Source: Actinopolymorpha pittospori | GTDB lineage: Bacteria > Actinomycetota > Actinomycetes > Propionibacteriales > Actinopolymorphaceae | Length of the DNA stretch: 64,000 nucleotides | NCBI RefSeq assembly: GCF_014873875.1 | Contig: NZ_JADBEM010000001.1 | Span: 62,001-126,000, forward strand | Reading direction: 5' to 3' | Shown: in pieces, positions 55,390 through 64,000 of the stretch | Layout of the letters: each line of letters opens with the position of its first letter | Position numbering within the stretch: the stretch's first letter is position 1 | Notes under the pieces: generated by a model | What the model saw: only the letters and a program-made list of their open reading frames with translations | What the model was told of the DNA's origin: nothing | The model's database searches: none | Made by a program: the position numbers and the translations under genes

Positions 55390-56169
55390 ATGACCACCGT
55401 CCAGAACCACACCACCCTGCCCGCGTCCTGGGACCTCACCGGAAAGGTCGCCGTCGTCACCGGCGCCGCACGCGGCATCGGGCACGCCACTGCCCGCCTG
55501 CTCCGCGACCGCGGCGCCCAGTTGGTCGTCACCGACCGCTCCCCGGCGGTCCAGGAGCTCGCCACGAACGATCCCGACAACGTGGCCGCGCTCGTCGGCG
55601 ACGTCGCCGACGAGGAACTCGCGCGATCAACCATGAGACTGGCCACCGACCGGTTCGGTCGCCTCGACATCCTCGTCAACAACGCCGGCCGCACCCTCAA
55701 CAAACCGATCACCGAGACCACCGTCGAGGACTTCGAGAACATCCTGCGCGTCAACGCCGGCGGCAACTTCGTCCAAGCTCGCGAAGCGTTCCGCGTGATG
55801 GAAGGCGGTGGTGGCGGTGCGATCGTGTCGATCGCGTCGGTCTCCTCTGTCGTCGCGTTCGCGACGCAGACCGCCTACGCCGCGTCAAAGGGTGCCCTGG
55901 CCCAGATCACCCGGGTGCTCGCCATCGAGGGCGGCCCCAAGGGCATCCGCTCCAACGCCGTGCTTCCCGGAGTGATCGACACCGACATCATGGAAGGAGT
56001 CGTCGACAACGGCCGCGCCATGCTGGCGTCGTTCGGCGGAGCTCACCCGGTCGGGCGGATCGGGCGGCCCGAGGAGGTCGCCGAAGCCGTGGCGTTCCTC
56101 GTGTCCGATGCCGCAAGTTTCGTCACCGGCGCCCTCGTGGCCGTCGACGGCGGCTGGACCGCCCAGTGA
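55390..56169 (+). CDS. Short-chain dehydrogenase/reductase (intact)
   Basis: 259 residues from ATG 55390. Classical SDR: GKVAVVTGAARGIGHATARL (TGxxxGIG), DRFGRLDILVNNAGRTLNKP, catalytic Ser in IVSIASVSSVVAFATQTA, YxxxK in AYAASKGALAQITR and the family end VSDAASFVTGALVAVDGGWT. It follows the damaged SDR by 68 bp on the same strand and may share its regulator. The substrate is not indicated. Confidence 0.9.
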   Translation: MTTVQNHTTLPASWDLTGKVAVVTGAARGIGHATARLLRDRGAQLVVTDRSPAVQELATNDPDNVAALVGDVADEELARSTMRLATDRFGRLDILVNNAGRTLNKPITETTVEDFENILRVNAGGNFVQAREAFRVMEGGGGGAIVSIASVSSVVAFATQTAYAASKGALAQITRVLAIEGGPKGIRSNAVLPGVIDTDIMEGVVDNGRAMLASFGGAHPVGRIGRPEEVAEAVAFLVSDAASFVTGALVAVDGGWTAQ

Positions 56170-56310
56170 GTGGTCCGGTGAGCAGCTGGCGCCGCCACAA
56201 ACCCGTTGTAGGGCACAACAAACGAGGTTCCGGTACGACACGGAGCCGTCACCTCGTCGTCGTCGTTCGTTGCTGGAGGAAGTTTCGAGCGGCCCCCTAG
56301 CCTCCTCCGC

Positions 56311-57900
56311 ATGACGTTTCCGACCGAACAGAGCGCTCTCTCCGCGATGAAGCGACGCCGCTTCCTCAGCGCGGTCGGAGGTGTTGCCGGACTCGCCGCC
56401 CTCAGCCAGGTGCCCGCGGCGGGGACCGCCCTGGCCGCGCCCCGCCCGCGAGGTGGCGCATACCCCTTCACACTCGGCGTGGCCTCCGGTGACCCGACCC
56501 CGGACGGCGTGGTGCTGTGGACCCGGCTCGCTCCCGACCCCTTCGCCCCACACGGCGGTATGCCCGGTCGCCCGGTGCCCGTCGACTGGCAGGTGGCGAC
56601 GGATGAGGGAATGCGGCACCTCGTGCGGTCGGGAACCGCGCAGGCGCTGCCCGATCTCGCCTACTCCGTCCACATCGAGGTCGGTGGCCTGCAGGCCGGC
56701 CGGCACTACTACTACCGGTTCCGTTACCGCGGTGACCTCTCCGAGGTCGGCCGGACCGTCACCACCCCCGAGCACGGCGCCCTCGCCAACTCGCTGACCT
56801 TCGCGTTCGCCTCCTGCCAGGACTGGTCGCACGGCTTCTACTCCGCCTACCGGCACATGGCCGAGGAGGACCTCGACCTCGTCGTCCACCTCGGCGACTA
56901 CGTCTACGAGTACGGCCTGCCTGCCGACGGCGGCAACCGGCACACGCCCGTCCCGGACGTGCTGCAGGAGGGTCCTCGGGACCTCGAGCGGTGGCGGATG
57001 CAGTACGCGCTGTACAAGAGCGACCCGGACCTGCAGCGCACCCACGCCCGGTTCCCGTGGCTGGTGACCTGGGACGACCACGAGTACCAGAACGACTACG
57101 CCGGCGCCTACGACGACACGGTCACCGCCGCCCGCGCCGCCGCCTACCAGGCGTGGTACGAGCACCAGCCGGTGCGCCGCCGTTCGCTGCCCCGCCCGGA
57201 CGGGTCGTTGAAGCTGTACGGGCGCAGCCAGTGGGGTCGCCTCGCGCAGTTCGACGTGCTCGACACCCGCCAGTACCGCGACGCCCCGCCGTGCGGCTGG
57301 GGTGAGGCCGCGGCGTGCGCCGCGGCCTACGACCCGAAGGTGACCGTCCTGGGCACCGCGCAGGAGAAGTGGCTGCTGGACGGGCTACGCGAGTCCGACG
57401 CGCGGTGGAACGTCCTGGCCAACAGCGTCATGATGGCCCGCCTGGACCACGACGGCCCCAGCGGCGACATCCTCTGGCACGACGCCTGGGACGGCTTCCC
57501 CGCGGCGCGTAAGCGCATCACCGACACGTTCGTGTCCGGGCGCGTCCGCAACCCGGTGATCGTGACCGGTGACTGGCACTCCACGTTCGTCAACGACATC
57601 AGGCGCGACTTCGACGTCCCGGACTCCGCCGTGATCGCCACGGAGTTCGTCGGCACCTCCATCACCACCAACGGGGACGGCGAGGTGTACGGGCCGTACT
57701 ACGGGCCGATGATCAAGTACAACCCGCACATCAGGTTCTTCGACGGTGACCGTCGTGGGTACGTGCGGTGCAGCGTCGACAAGAAGGAGTGGCGGACCGA
57801 CCTGCGCATGGTCGAGCGGGTGGCCCGCGCCGACGCCCCGGTCTCGACGTTCGCCTCCTTCGTCGTGGAGGACGGCCGACCCGGCGCGCAGCGGGTGTGA
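56311..57900 (+). CDS. PhoD-family alkaline phosphatase/phosphodiesterase
   Basis: 529 residues from ATG 56311; a start at ATG 56347 (MKRRRFL) is equally possible and gives a normal Tat leader. Tat signal RRRFLSAVGGVAGLAALS, PhoD N-terminal domain (YPFTLGVASGDPTPDGVVLW, TRLAPDP), then the metallophosphatase core: FAFASCQDW, VVHLGDYVYEYG, FPWLVTWDDHEYQNDYAG, WNVLANSVMMARLD and PVIVTGDWHSTFVNDIRRDF. Exported; releases phosphate from diesters or teichoic-acid-like polymers using calcium and iron. Terminator follows. Confidence 0.92.
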   Translation: MTFPTEQSALSAMKRRRFLSAVGGVAGLAALSQVPAAGTALAAPRPRGGAYPFTLGVASGDPTPDGVVLWTRLAPDPFAPHGGMPGRPVPVDWQVATDEGMRHLVRSGTAQALPDLAYSVHIEVGGLQAGRHYYYRFRYRGDLSEVGRTVTTPEHGALANSLTFAFASCQDWSHGFYSAYRHMAEEDLDLVVHLGDYVYEYGLPADGGNRHTPVPDVLQEGPRDLERWRMQYALYKSDPDLQRTHARFPWLVTWDDHEYQNDYAGAYDDTVTAARAAAYQAWYEHQPVRRRSLPRPDGSLKLYGRSQWGRLAQFDVLDTRQYRDAPPCGWGEAAACAAAYDPKVTVLGTAQEKWLLDGLRESDARWNVLANSVMMARLDHDGPSGDILWHDAWDGFPAARKRITDTFVSGRVRNPVIVTGDWHSTFVNDIRRDFDVPDSAVIATEFVGTSITTNGDGEVYGPYYGPMIKYNPHIRFFDGDRRGYVRCSVDKKEWRTDLRMVERVARADAPVSTFASFVVEDGRPGAQRV

Positions 57901-57903
57901 CGT

Positions 57904-57938
57904 GAGGGCCGTCCCACGACGATCGTGGGACGGCCCTC
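57904..57938 (+). terminator. Strong hairpin terminator after the PhoD gene
   Basis: Perfect 16-bp stem (GAGGGCCGTCCCACGA) with a 3-nt loop, starting 3 bp after the stop codon. Confidence 0.85.
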
Positions 57939-58038
57939 CTGGTCTGGAATCGCCTGCCTGCCTGGTCGGTTGATCAGCAGGCAACGCTCGTGCGGCAGAC
58001 TGGTCGCGGCGGCGGAGCAGGCACCGAGGGGACGGATC

Positions 58039-58554
58039 ATGGCGACTCAGTGGAGATCCGTTTCGGTGGTCTCGACCAAGTGGAACGGCGATTTCCATCG
58101 AAGGACGCCATCGTTGGAGCTTGGGTCAGATGCCGCGGGCACGTGGCTGTGGATGCCGCAGGGCACCGTCGCGGAGACCCCCTCTGGTCCCTACAACGCC
58201 ATCCCCGGTCTCCGCGTGATCCCGGTCGGCAAGATGTGGTCGGCCTACTTCGTGCCGTCGTCTCCTGTCGGGCAGCGGCCCGCGAGTGTGTATGTCGACA
58301 TCGGCACCGCGATTCGGCGGGACGGCGATGTGTTCGAGTTCGTTGATCTTGATCTCGACCTGGAGCAGGGCGACGCGGGGCCGGTCACGGTGTTGGATCG
58401 TGAGGAGTTCCTGGAGCGGTCGCAAGCATGGTCCTACCCGCCAGAGCTGGTCGTTGCCGCGGAGGAAGCCTGCGCTTCGGTCGTGGCCGCACTGTCCGAT
58501 GGCATCGCACCGTTCGACGGGTCCTACGTCTCCTGGTGGCAACTGGTCAGCTGA
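58039..58554 (+). CDS. DUF402-domain protein
   Basis: 171 residues from ATG 58039. The DUF402 beta-rich core is clear: ELGSDAAGTWLWMPQGTVAE, VGKMWSAYFV, VYVDIGTAIRRDGDVFEFVD and LDLDLEQGDAGPVTVLDREE with the D-x-D-L-D acidic cluster expected to bind metal. Related proteins (FomD/Ntdp-like) hydrolyse nucleoside diphosphates or nucleotide-linked intermediates. It stands alone, so its substrate is unknown. Confidence 0.8.
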   Translation: MATQWRSVSVVSTKWNGDFHRRTPSLELGSDAAGTWLWMPQGTVAETPSGPYNAIPGLRVIPVGKMWSAYFVPSSPVGQRPASVYVDIGTAIRRDGDVFEFVDLDLDLEQGDAGPVTVLDREEFLERSQAWSYPPELVVAAEEACASVVAALSDGIAPFDGSYVSWWQLVS

Positions 58555-58650
58555 AGAGGCGGTAGCTCTCCAAGGGGATGCTCCCGCCGTCGTCGACGGG
58601 CCCGTGGAAAGCAATCGACGGAGCGCTGATCGAGCGGGCAGGATCGCGGC

Positions 58651-59160
58651 ATGACGACAAACCGAACCGACGTGCCGAGCAGCTTCGACGAACGGACGAC
58701 GCTGCTGACCATGCTGGACTACACGCGCAAGACCGCGATCGCGAAGTGTGCGGGCATCAGTGAGGAGAACGCCCGGAAGGCCCTGCTGCCGGGGTCACCG
58801 TTGATGACGGTCTCAGGGGTGATCAGCCACCTGCGCTGGGTGGAGTACTCCTGGATCCAGTCGCGGCTGCTGGGTCACGCGGACGAAGGGCCCTGGACCG
58901 AGGAGGACCCGGACCGGGAGTTCCACTACCGCCTCGACCTGCCGATCTCGGAGGTCCTGGCCGACTACGAGGCGCTGGCCCGCGAGCACGACGCGTTGAT
59001 CGCCGGGTGGGACCTGGACATGCCCGCCGTGGAGAGGATGCGTGACGGAACCGAGTTCAACCTGCGCTGGATCCTGCACCATCTCGTCGAGGAGAACGCG
59101 CGCCACAACGGGCACCTGGACATCCTCCGCGAACTCCTGGACGGGACGACGGGAGACTGA
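58651..59160 (+). CDS. DinB-family (DUF664) protein
   Basis: 169 residues from ATG 58651. DinB four-helix bundle: ERTTLLTMLDYTRKTAIAKC, then TVSGVISHLRWVEYSWIQSR with the first metal-binding His, DYEALAREHDALIAGWDLDM and the C-terminal RWILHHLVEENARHNGHLDI with two further His. Such proteins are thiol-dependent transferases, often using mycothiol in actinomycetes. It is tail-to-tail with the Wzz/BY-kinase gene 15 bp downstream. Confidence 0.85.
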   Translation: MTTNRTDVPSSFDERTTLLTMLDYTRKTAIAKCAGISEENARKALLPGSPLMTVSGVISHLRWVEYSWIQSRLLGHADEGPWTEEDPDREFHYRLDLPISEVLADYEALAREHDALIAGWDLDMPAVERMRDGTEFNLRWILHHLVEENARHNGHLDILRELLDGTTGD

Positions 59161-59175
59161 ACCGCATCGACGCCA

Positions 59176-60807
59176 TCAGCCTCTGCGACCCTCACCCGGC
59201 CGCTCCGTCGCAAGGTCGCGTCTCCCGGGGCCCACAGCCTCTGGCGCGTCGGCGGGCACGACTGTGTCGGTGACGAGCGAAGAGTCGAACCGGTCACTCG
59301 GGGCGAGCTCTCGTGCCTCCCTTTCAGCGTTGGCGCGCTTTCGCGCCGCCCGTCCGCCGTTGGCGGGCTTTCGCGCTGACACTTCTTCGGGATCGGCGGA
59401 CTTTCCGGCCGTCCGTTCGCTGTTGGCCGACCGGGTGGCGGGAGGGCGGTGCCTCCCTCGCACCGGTGCGTATTCGTAGCTGTAGGCGTAGCTGGTGACC
59501 TGCCGTTTGGGGCTTCTGTTGAGCACGGTGCCGACCAGTCGTGCATGGACGGACGTCAACCGCTCGAGCGACATACGCACTTGCTCGCGCGACGTCGCGC
59601 CGTGCCTCACGACCAGAATCGCCCCGTCGGACTGCGCCGCGAGCAGGGCGGCATCGGTGACTGGCAACAGCGGTGGCGCGTCAATGAGTACGACGTCGAA
59701 GCTCTTGCGTAGGTCCGCGAGGACGTCGGACATGGCTCGGGACTGGAGCAACTCGGCGGGGTGGGGAGGGAGCGCGCCACTCGTGAGCACCGACAACCCA
59801 TCCTCACCCCACTTCTGCATGACCTGCGCGACGTCGAGCCTTCCGATGAGGACGGTGGTGAGCCCGGCGGCCCGTTCGAGGCCGAGACCCGTGGCCACAC
59901 CGGGCCGGCGGAGATCGCCCTCGACCAGGGCGACCCGATAACCGGCACGTGCCAGTGAGATGGCGAGGTTGCACGCAGTGGTGGTCTTGCCGTCGCCCGC
60001 GACGGCGCTAGTGACGACGAACATCTTGCTCGGCTGGTCGACCCGGACGAACTGGAGGTTGGTGCGGAGCACCCGGAACACCTCGACCAGCGGGTCGCGC
60101 GGGTTGAACGACGTGATGAGCCCCTTCTTGGCCACGGCGTTGTCGAAGTGCACTGTGCCGAGCAATGGCGCGTTCGTGAACTCCATCAGTTCATCGGGGT
60201 CACGCACCTTGGTGTCGAAGGCCTCACGTAGCGCGGCGAGCCCGACGCCCAGCAGCAGGCCGAGGACGGCTCCGAGTCCGACGTTGCGGGGCGGTACGGG
60301 GGAGACGGGCGTGCTCGACGTGACCGGCGCGCCCAGCAGGCTGGCGTTGATGGGCGAGCCCGCTCGGTTAGGTGACCGCTCGAGCTTCTGGACGAGCGCG
60401 ATGAACTCCTGGGCGACCGCCTGGACGAGCACCCGGGCCCGGGCCTGGACGGGGTCGGTGATCGTCACCTTCAGGATCACGGTGTTCGGGACCACACTCG
60501 CGTCCGTCCTGCTCTGCAGCGAGGCCGGACTCTGTTTCAGGCCGAGCCGGTCGACAACAGCCCTGGCGACCTCCGGTCCGGTCACGATCTCGGCGTAGGA
60601 CGCAGCCCGCTGCTCGGAGAAGAGGCCGCCTTGGTAGGCGTCGGAGCTGGTGGAGTTGGGCGTAGACACGAACAGTCGCACGGTGGATGCGTACTGCGGT
60701 GTCTGATTGAGGGTCACACCGACCGCGGCAGCTGTTGCCAGGACTGCGCAAGCGACGATGATGGCCCATCGGCGCCGTAACACTTTGAGGTAGTCGCGTA
60801 GCTCCAC
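59176..60807 (-). CDS. Wzz/BY-kinase of a second polysaccharide locus
   Basis: 543 residues from GTG 60807, where the Wzz domain begins (VELRDYLKVLRRRWAIIVAC); ATG 60912 would add 35 residues without a recognisable function. Two membrane helices flank the periplasmic loop. Kinase motifs: Walker A TSAVAGDGKTTTACNLA, A' VALVEGDLRRP, Walker B VVLIDAPPLLPV. A tyrosine cluster (YAYSYEYAP) is followed by an unusual tail of about 90 residues rich in Ala/Arg/Lys/Glu (KPANGGRAARKRANAERE), absent from the copy at 30193. It sets chain length for the locus at the right edge. Confidence 0.88.
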   Translation of the reverse strand: MELRDYLKVLRRRWAIIVACAVLATAAAVGVTLNQTPQYASTVRLFVSTPNSTSSDAYQGGLFSEQRAASYAEIVTGPEVARAVVDRLGLKQSPASLQSRTDASVVPNTVILKVTITDPVQARARVLVQAVAQEFIALVQKLERSPNRAGSPINASLLGAPVTSSTPVSPVPPRNVGLGAVLGLLLGVGLAALREAFDTKVRDPDELMEFTNAPLLGTVHFDNAVAKKGLITSFNPRDPLVEVFRVLRTNLQFVRVDQPSKMFVVTSAVAGDGKTTTACNLAISLARAGYRVALVEGDLRRPGVATGLGLERAAGLTTVLIGRLDVAQVMQKWGEDGLSVLTSGALPPHPAELLQSRAMSDVLADLRKSFDVVLIDAPPLLPVTDAALLAAQSDGAILVVRHGATSREQVRMSLERLTSVHARLVGTVLNRSPKRQVTSYAYSYEYAPVRGRHRPPATRSANSERTAGKSADPEEVSARKPANGGRAARKRANAEREARELAPSDRFDSSLVTDTVVPADAPEAVGPGRRDLATERPGEGRRG

Positions 60808-60960
60808 CGAGCTGTCCGTTCTCGAGTCTGCAATCTCGCGCCGCGCCGTGGTCGGGCGGCCCCTTACCAGGCAGGAGATGCTGTCAGTGAGCATGTCGTC
60901 ACTAACAGGCATCCCTTTCGGGCAACCATGCCATATCTACAAGAGTTTGGTGCTTACATA

Positions 60961-61274
60961 GCGACTTAACAGGTTCGTCGCGCACACATGCGACGTCAGG
61001 GGGTGCCGGCGTGGAGCATCAGTGGAACCCCGCAGCCGAGGGGGCCTTATCGCGCTCGGAGCATGACAACGGACGACCAGTTCTCGGAAGTGACCACGGC
61101 GCGGTGGGAACGACCGAGTTCGACGAAGGGGCCGAGTATGAGCGCTGGGCGAACAGCCTGGGCCACTACGTCGACATCCCCGGCGTCGGGCTCGCTTTCG
61201 TGCCTGCAGGCCGTGACGAGCAGGACCATTAGGCGCTGGTTCATGAGGCCGCCGCCATTGAACGAGTGGGGAAC
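60961..61274. other. Intergenic region in the second polysaccharide locus
   Basis: About 310 bp. A 73-codon plus-strand frame (61011-61232; MEHQWNPAAEGALSRSEHDN...) is possible but unrecognised and has an equally long frame on the opposite strand. No firm feature. Confidence 0.3.
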
Positions 61275-61859
61275 TCACCGGCCGACGACCGCGCATGCGG
61301 TCTGCGCGAGGATCCGTAGGTCGCCGAGCCAGGTCCGGTCGGCAACGTAAGCGAGATACATCTCTACTTTCCGGGGCAGCACAACGGACAGGTAGTACTC
61401 CTCGGGATCTGGGGCCAGGGCGAGCTCGGCGGACTCGTTTCGGTAGGCGATGGAGGCGGGGTCGGTGATGCCTGGTCGCACCGACAGGATCCGTGGTCGC
61501 GCCGCGGGCGGCCAGTGTTCGACGTACCGCGGGACTTCCGGTCGGGGCCCGACGAGGCTCATGGTCCCCGCCAGGACGTCGAAGAGCTGGGGAAGCTCAT
61601 CCAGCTTGGTGGCGCGCAGGATTCGGCCCACGGCGGTGATGCGCGGGTCGGTGTCGGAGGTGACCGCGAAGCCTGGCACCTTACGCATCGTTCGGAACTT
61701 GTGGATGCGGAAGATCCGTCCGTGTCGGCCGGCCCGCTCCTGCCGGAAGAACGCCGGTCCTGGACTGCTGAGCTTGATCAGCACCGCCACGACGAGAAGG
61801 AGTGGGCTGAGCAGGACGAGCATGACGGCCGATACCACCACGTCGAACAGTCGTTTCAT
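61275..61859 (-). CDS. Short bacterial sugar transferase (undecaprenyl-phosphate type)
   Basis: 194 residues from ATG 61859. PglC-like monotopic enzyme: one N-terminal membrane re-entrant helix ([20 protein letters not shown]), then [60 protein letters not shown] and [12 protein letters not shown]. It lacks the large membrane domain of the enzyme at 28420. It transfers a sugar phosphate to the lipid carrier to start a glycan. It overlaps the aminotransferase gene by 4 bp. Confidence 0.9.
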   Translation of the reverse strand: MKRLFDVVVSAVMLVLLSPLLLVVAVLIKLSSPGPAFFRQERAGRHGRIFRIHKFRTMRKVPGFAVTSDTDPRITAVGRILRATKLDELPQLFDVLAGTMSLVGPRPEVPRYVEHWPPAARPRILSVRPGITDPASIAYRNESAELALAPDPEEYYLSVVLPRKVEMYLAYVADRTWLGDLRILAQTACAVVGR

Positions 61860-63019
61860 CGGGTGAGGACCTCGACGACGGCCTCGACGACACGACGTAC
61901 TTCCTCATCGGTCATCCGGGAGTAGAGCGGCAGGCTGACGACCCGTTCGAACTCCCTGCTGGCGACGGGGAACATGCCGTCGCGTAGGTCGTAGCACGTG
62001 CGCCAGAACGGTTGCAGATGCAGCGGGACGAAGTGCACGCTGCAGCCGACGCCCAGCTCGGACATCTCGACGATGAAGTCGTCCCGGGTCACCGGCGCGT
62101 CGGGCAGCAACCGGATCACGTACAGGTGCCAGGCGTGCAGGTCGCCCCAGGCCACCTTGCCAGGCAGGTCGAGCGGAAGGCCGGCGCCGACGAAGGATTC
62201 GTTGTAGTACGCCGCGATCTCCCCCCGGCGCAGCCGCATCTTCTCGGCCCGCTCCAGCTGGACGAGGCCCATGGCCGCGGCGGGGTCGGTGAGGTTGTAC
62301 TTGAAGCCAGGGGCGACCACGTTGTAGCGCCAGGCGGGACGGTCGCTGCGGTATCGGTCGAAGGCGTCCCGGTCGATGCCGTGCAGCCGCATGCAGCGCG
62401 CACGCCGGGCTATGTCGCCGTCCCTGGTGACGAGCATGCCGCCTTCGCCCGTGGTGATCGTCTTGGTGGCGTAGAAGCTGAACACGGTCGCCGCACTCTC
62501 ACCCGAGCCGACGAAGACGCCCTCGCTCGCGGCCGGGAAGGCGTGGGCGGCGTCCTCCACCACCGACAGGGCGTGAGCGTCGGCGAACGACCGGAGCTCG
62601 GACGGCGAGACCGGCTGGCCGGCGAAGTGGACCGGGAGGATGGCCGCGGTCCTGGCCGTGACCTTGCTGTCGGCGTCGGCGAGATCGAGGTTGAGGGTGG
62701 CCGGATGAGAGTCAACCAAGACCGGGTCCGCGCCCAGGTGACGCACCACCTCGGCGGTCGCGGTGAAGGTCCAGGTCGGTACCAGCACTTCCATGCCTGG
62801 ACCGATGCCGAGCGCCTCAAGCGCGAGGTGTAGGCCGGCCGTGGCCGAATTCACCGCGACGGTCTCGACACCGGGCCCGCAGAACTCGGCGAACTCTTTC
62901 TCGAACGCTCGGACGAACGGTCCGCTGGACACCCAGCCGGATCGGAGCGCCTCGGTGACGGCCGAGATCTCAGCGTCACCGATGTCGGGAAGCGCGAATG
63001 GAAGCAAGCCCTCTGACAT
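61856..63019 (-). CDS. DegT/DnrJ/EryC1/StrS-family sugar aminotransferase
   Basis: 387 residues from ATG 63019; an ATG at 63034 would add five residues. PLP-dependent fold type [71 protein letters not shown] and the Schiff-base lysine in [20 protein letters not shown]. It makes an amino sugar, often the PglE-type step for a bacillosamine-like nucleotide sugar, which would pair well with the PglC-like transferase. Divergent from the glycosyltransferase at 63149. Confidence 0.9.
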   Translation of the reverse strand: MSEGLLPFALPDIGDAEISAVTEALRSGWVSSGPFVRAFEKEFAEFCGPGVETVAVNSATAGLHLALEALGIGPGMEVLVPTWTFTATAEVVRHLGADPVLVDSHPATLNLDLADADSKVTARTAAILPVHFAGQPVSPSELRSFADAHALSVVEDAAHAFPAASEGVFVGSGESAATVFSFYATKTITTGEGGMLVTRDGDIARRARCMRLHGIDRDAFDRYRSDRPAWRYNVVAPGFKYNLTDPAAAMGLVQLERAEKMRLRRGEIAAYYNESFVGAGLPLDLPGKVAWGDLHAWHLYVIRLLPDAPVTRDDFIVEMSELGVGCSVHFVPLHLQPFWRTCYDLRDGMFPVASREFERVVSLPLYSRMTDEEVRRVVEAVVEVLTR

Positions 63020-63148
63020 GAGCGGGCACCCCACGTTTTCACAATGTGTAGCAGTCGGTTGACTTTGAGTGAGTATAGACTGCCGCTTACGCTGATTGCG
63101 TACGTATTGAAGTCACTCAAGCACTCTTCGGGAGGAGTTGAGCTCGTT

Positions 63149-64000
63149 ATGCGGGTCGGTCTGTTGAGCCAGTGGTTCGACCCCGAACCAGGGCCCGCGA
63201 GCCTGCCTGGTGTCCTCGCCCGCGGACTCGCCAAGCGTGGGCACGAGGTACGGGTACTGACCGGCTTCCCCAACTACCCGACCGGCCGGCTCATGTCGGG
63301 CTATCGGATGGCCCGCCGGATGGAGGAGACCCTCGAGGACGTCCGGATACGTCGCGTAGCCCTCTATCCCAGTCACGACGCGTCCCCGGTACACCGGGTC
63401 GCGACGTACGGGTCTTTCGCGATGTCCGCGATTGTGTCCGGTGTCGACGCACTGCGCGACCTCGACGCTGTGTGGGTCAGCAATTCCCCCATCACCGTCT
63501 CGTTGCCGATGTGGTTCGTTCGCTATGTCCACAAGGTGCCGGTCGTGTTGCACGTTCTGGATCTCTGGCCCGACAGCGTCCGGGCGAGCGGGCTGGTCGC
63601 CCCTGGCCGCACCCTGCGCGCTCTCGAGCGCGGCATGTCGGCGTGGTGCCGTGGCATGTACCGCTCGGCGGGGCGGATCGCCTACATCTCACCGGGCGTC
63701 GGCGACCTTCTCCAACGCCGCGGCGTGGCGAAGGAGAAGCTCGTCTACATACCGATGTGGGCAGACGAGAGTGCTCTCACGCCGGCGGCGAACGACATGC
63801 GGGCCGAGCTCAGCATCGGTCCGGACCAGACCGTCCTGGTCTACGCCGGGACCCTCGGGGAGACGCAGGGCCTCACCGCGTTGGTGGACGCGTGCGCGGC
63901 GGTCGTCGACGATCGACGCCTCGTCTGCCTCGTCGCGGGCTCCGGCGTGGCCGAGGAGTCTCTGCGGCAACGCGCACGCACGTCGGGTGCGACGAACATT
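63149..64000 (+). CDS. Family 4 glycosyltransferase, cut by window end
   Basis: At least 284 residues from ATG 63149 (GGGAGGAG upstream); the 3' end lies beyond the window. The N-terminus MRVGLLSQWFDPEPGPASLP is the WbuB-type GT4 start, followed by LAKRGHEVRVLTGFPNYPTG, VVLHVLDLWPDSVRASGLVA, IAYISPGVGDLLQRRGVAKE and VLVYAGTLGETQGLTALVDA. It probably adds the second sugar, often to a bacillosamine- or FucNAc-type start sugar. The 130-bp divergent region to the aminotransferase is AT-richer and should hold both promoters. Confidence 0.88.
   Translation, partial: MRVGLLSQWFDPEPGPASLPGVLARGLAKRGHEVRVLTGFPNYPTGRLMSGYRMARRMEETLEDVRIRRVALYPSHDASPVHRVATYGSFAMSAIVSGVDALRDLDAVWVSNSPITVSLPMWFVRYVHKVPVVLHVLDLWPDSVRASGLVAPGRTLRALERGMSAWCRGMYRSAGRIAYISPGVGDLLQRRGVAKEKLVYIPMWADESALTPAANDMRAELSIGPDQTVLVYAGTLGETQGLTALVDACAAVVDDRRLVCLVAGSGVAEESLRQRARTSGATNI

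Noticed and set aside
1..64000. tRNA, rRNA, riboswitch, origin or phage att sites
   Set aside because: No cloverleaf, rRNA signature, DnaA-box cluster, known riboswitch core or integrase gene was recognised by eye; a covariance-model search would be needed to exclude small RNAs.

Overview
This is a GC-rich (roughly 70% by eye) chromosomal stretch of a soil-type actinomycete (Actinomycetota). The signs are GTG starts, Tat lipoproteins, a SepF domain, WXG-type proteins, a PPOX/F420-type oxidoreductase, a maleylpyruvate-isomerase/DinB-fold (mycothiol-type) protein, class F sortases and MmyB-like XRE regulators. The species cannot be named from the sequence. No rRNA, tRNA, CRISPR array or replication origin was found.

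Layout. (1) 0.2-6 kb: a frameshifted antitoxin-SepF fusion, then a minus-strand polymorphic-toxin operon of the type VII secretion kind (AHH nuclease, immunity protein, two YbaB-like proteins, two WXG-like proteins), followed by small oxidoreductases and remnants of toxin-antitoxin-like genes. (2) 6.2-18.7 kb: a carbohydrate island with ABC importer, sulfatase, GH2 glycosidase and LacI regulator, then a uronate-dehydrogenase-like SDR, an acetyltransferase, an enolase-superfamily dehydratase and a DHDPS-family aldolase. Matching palindromes lie upstream of the importer and of lacI, so this probably works as one regulon for a sulfated, uronic-acid-containing glycan. (3) 18.8-28.3 kb: cell-surface genes, including two paralogous pairs of membrane-anchored surface protein plus class F sortase with similar AT-richer leaders, a deacetylase-glycosyltransferase fusion, a beta-propeller-like secreted protein and a YceI protein. 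(4) 28.4-38.7 kb: a compact minus-strand exopolysaccharide locus with four glycosyltransferases, Wzx-like flippase, Wzy-like polymerase, Wzz/BY-kinase and initiating phosphoglycosyltransferase. Most of its genes overlap by 4 bp.

(5) 39-48 kb: a patchy accessory zone with small enzymes and a cluster of broken genes (AbiEii, IS3 transposase, DsbA, DprA). It also holds a clearly bounded Tn3-derived element (44321-46284) with long inverted repeats and a 5-bp target duplication. The element carries a MarR regulator divergent from a SnoaL-like gene and sits exactly at the stop codon of an amidase gene. (6) 48-59 kb: two tandem beta-helix surface proteins (the first frameshifted), an aldo/keto reductase with a divergent XRE regulator, a second XRE regulator divergent from an internally deleted SDR, an intact SDR, a PhoD-type phosphatase, and DUF402 and DinB proteins. 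(7) 59-64 kb: the start of a second polysaccharide locus (Wzz/BY-kinase, sugar-phosphate transferase, DegT aminotransferase, and a glycosyltransferase cut by the window end).

The points most worth following are the Tn3-derived cargo element with its three-site operator, the SepF-antitoxin fusion, the duplicated sortase modules with shared leaders, and several single-event gene breaks that could be real variation or assembly errors.
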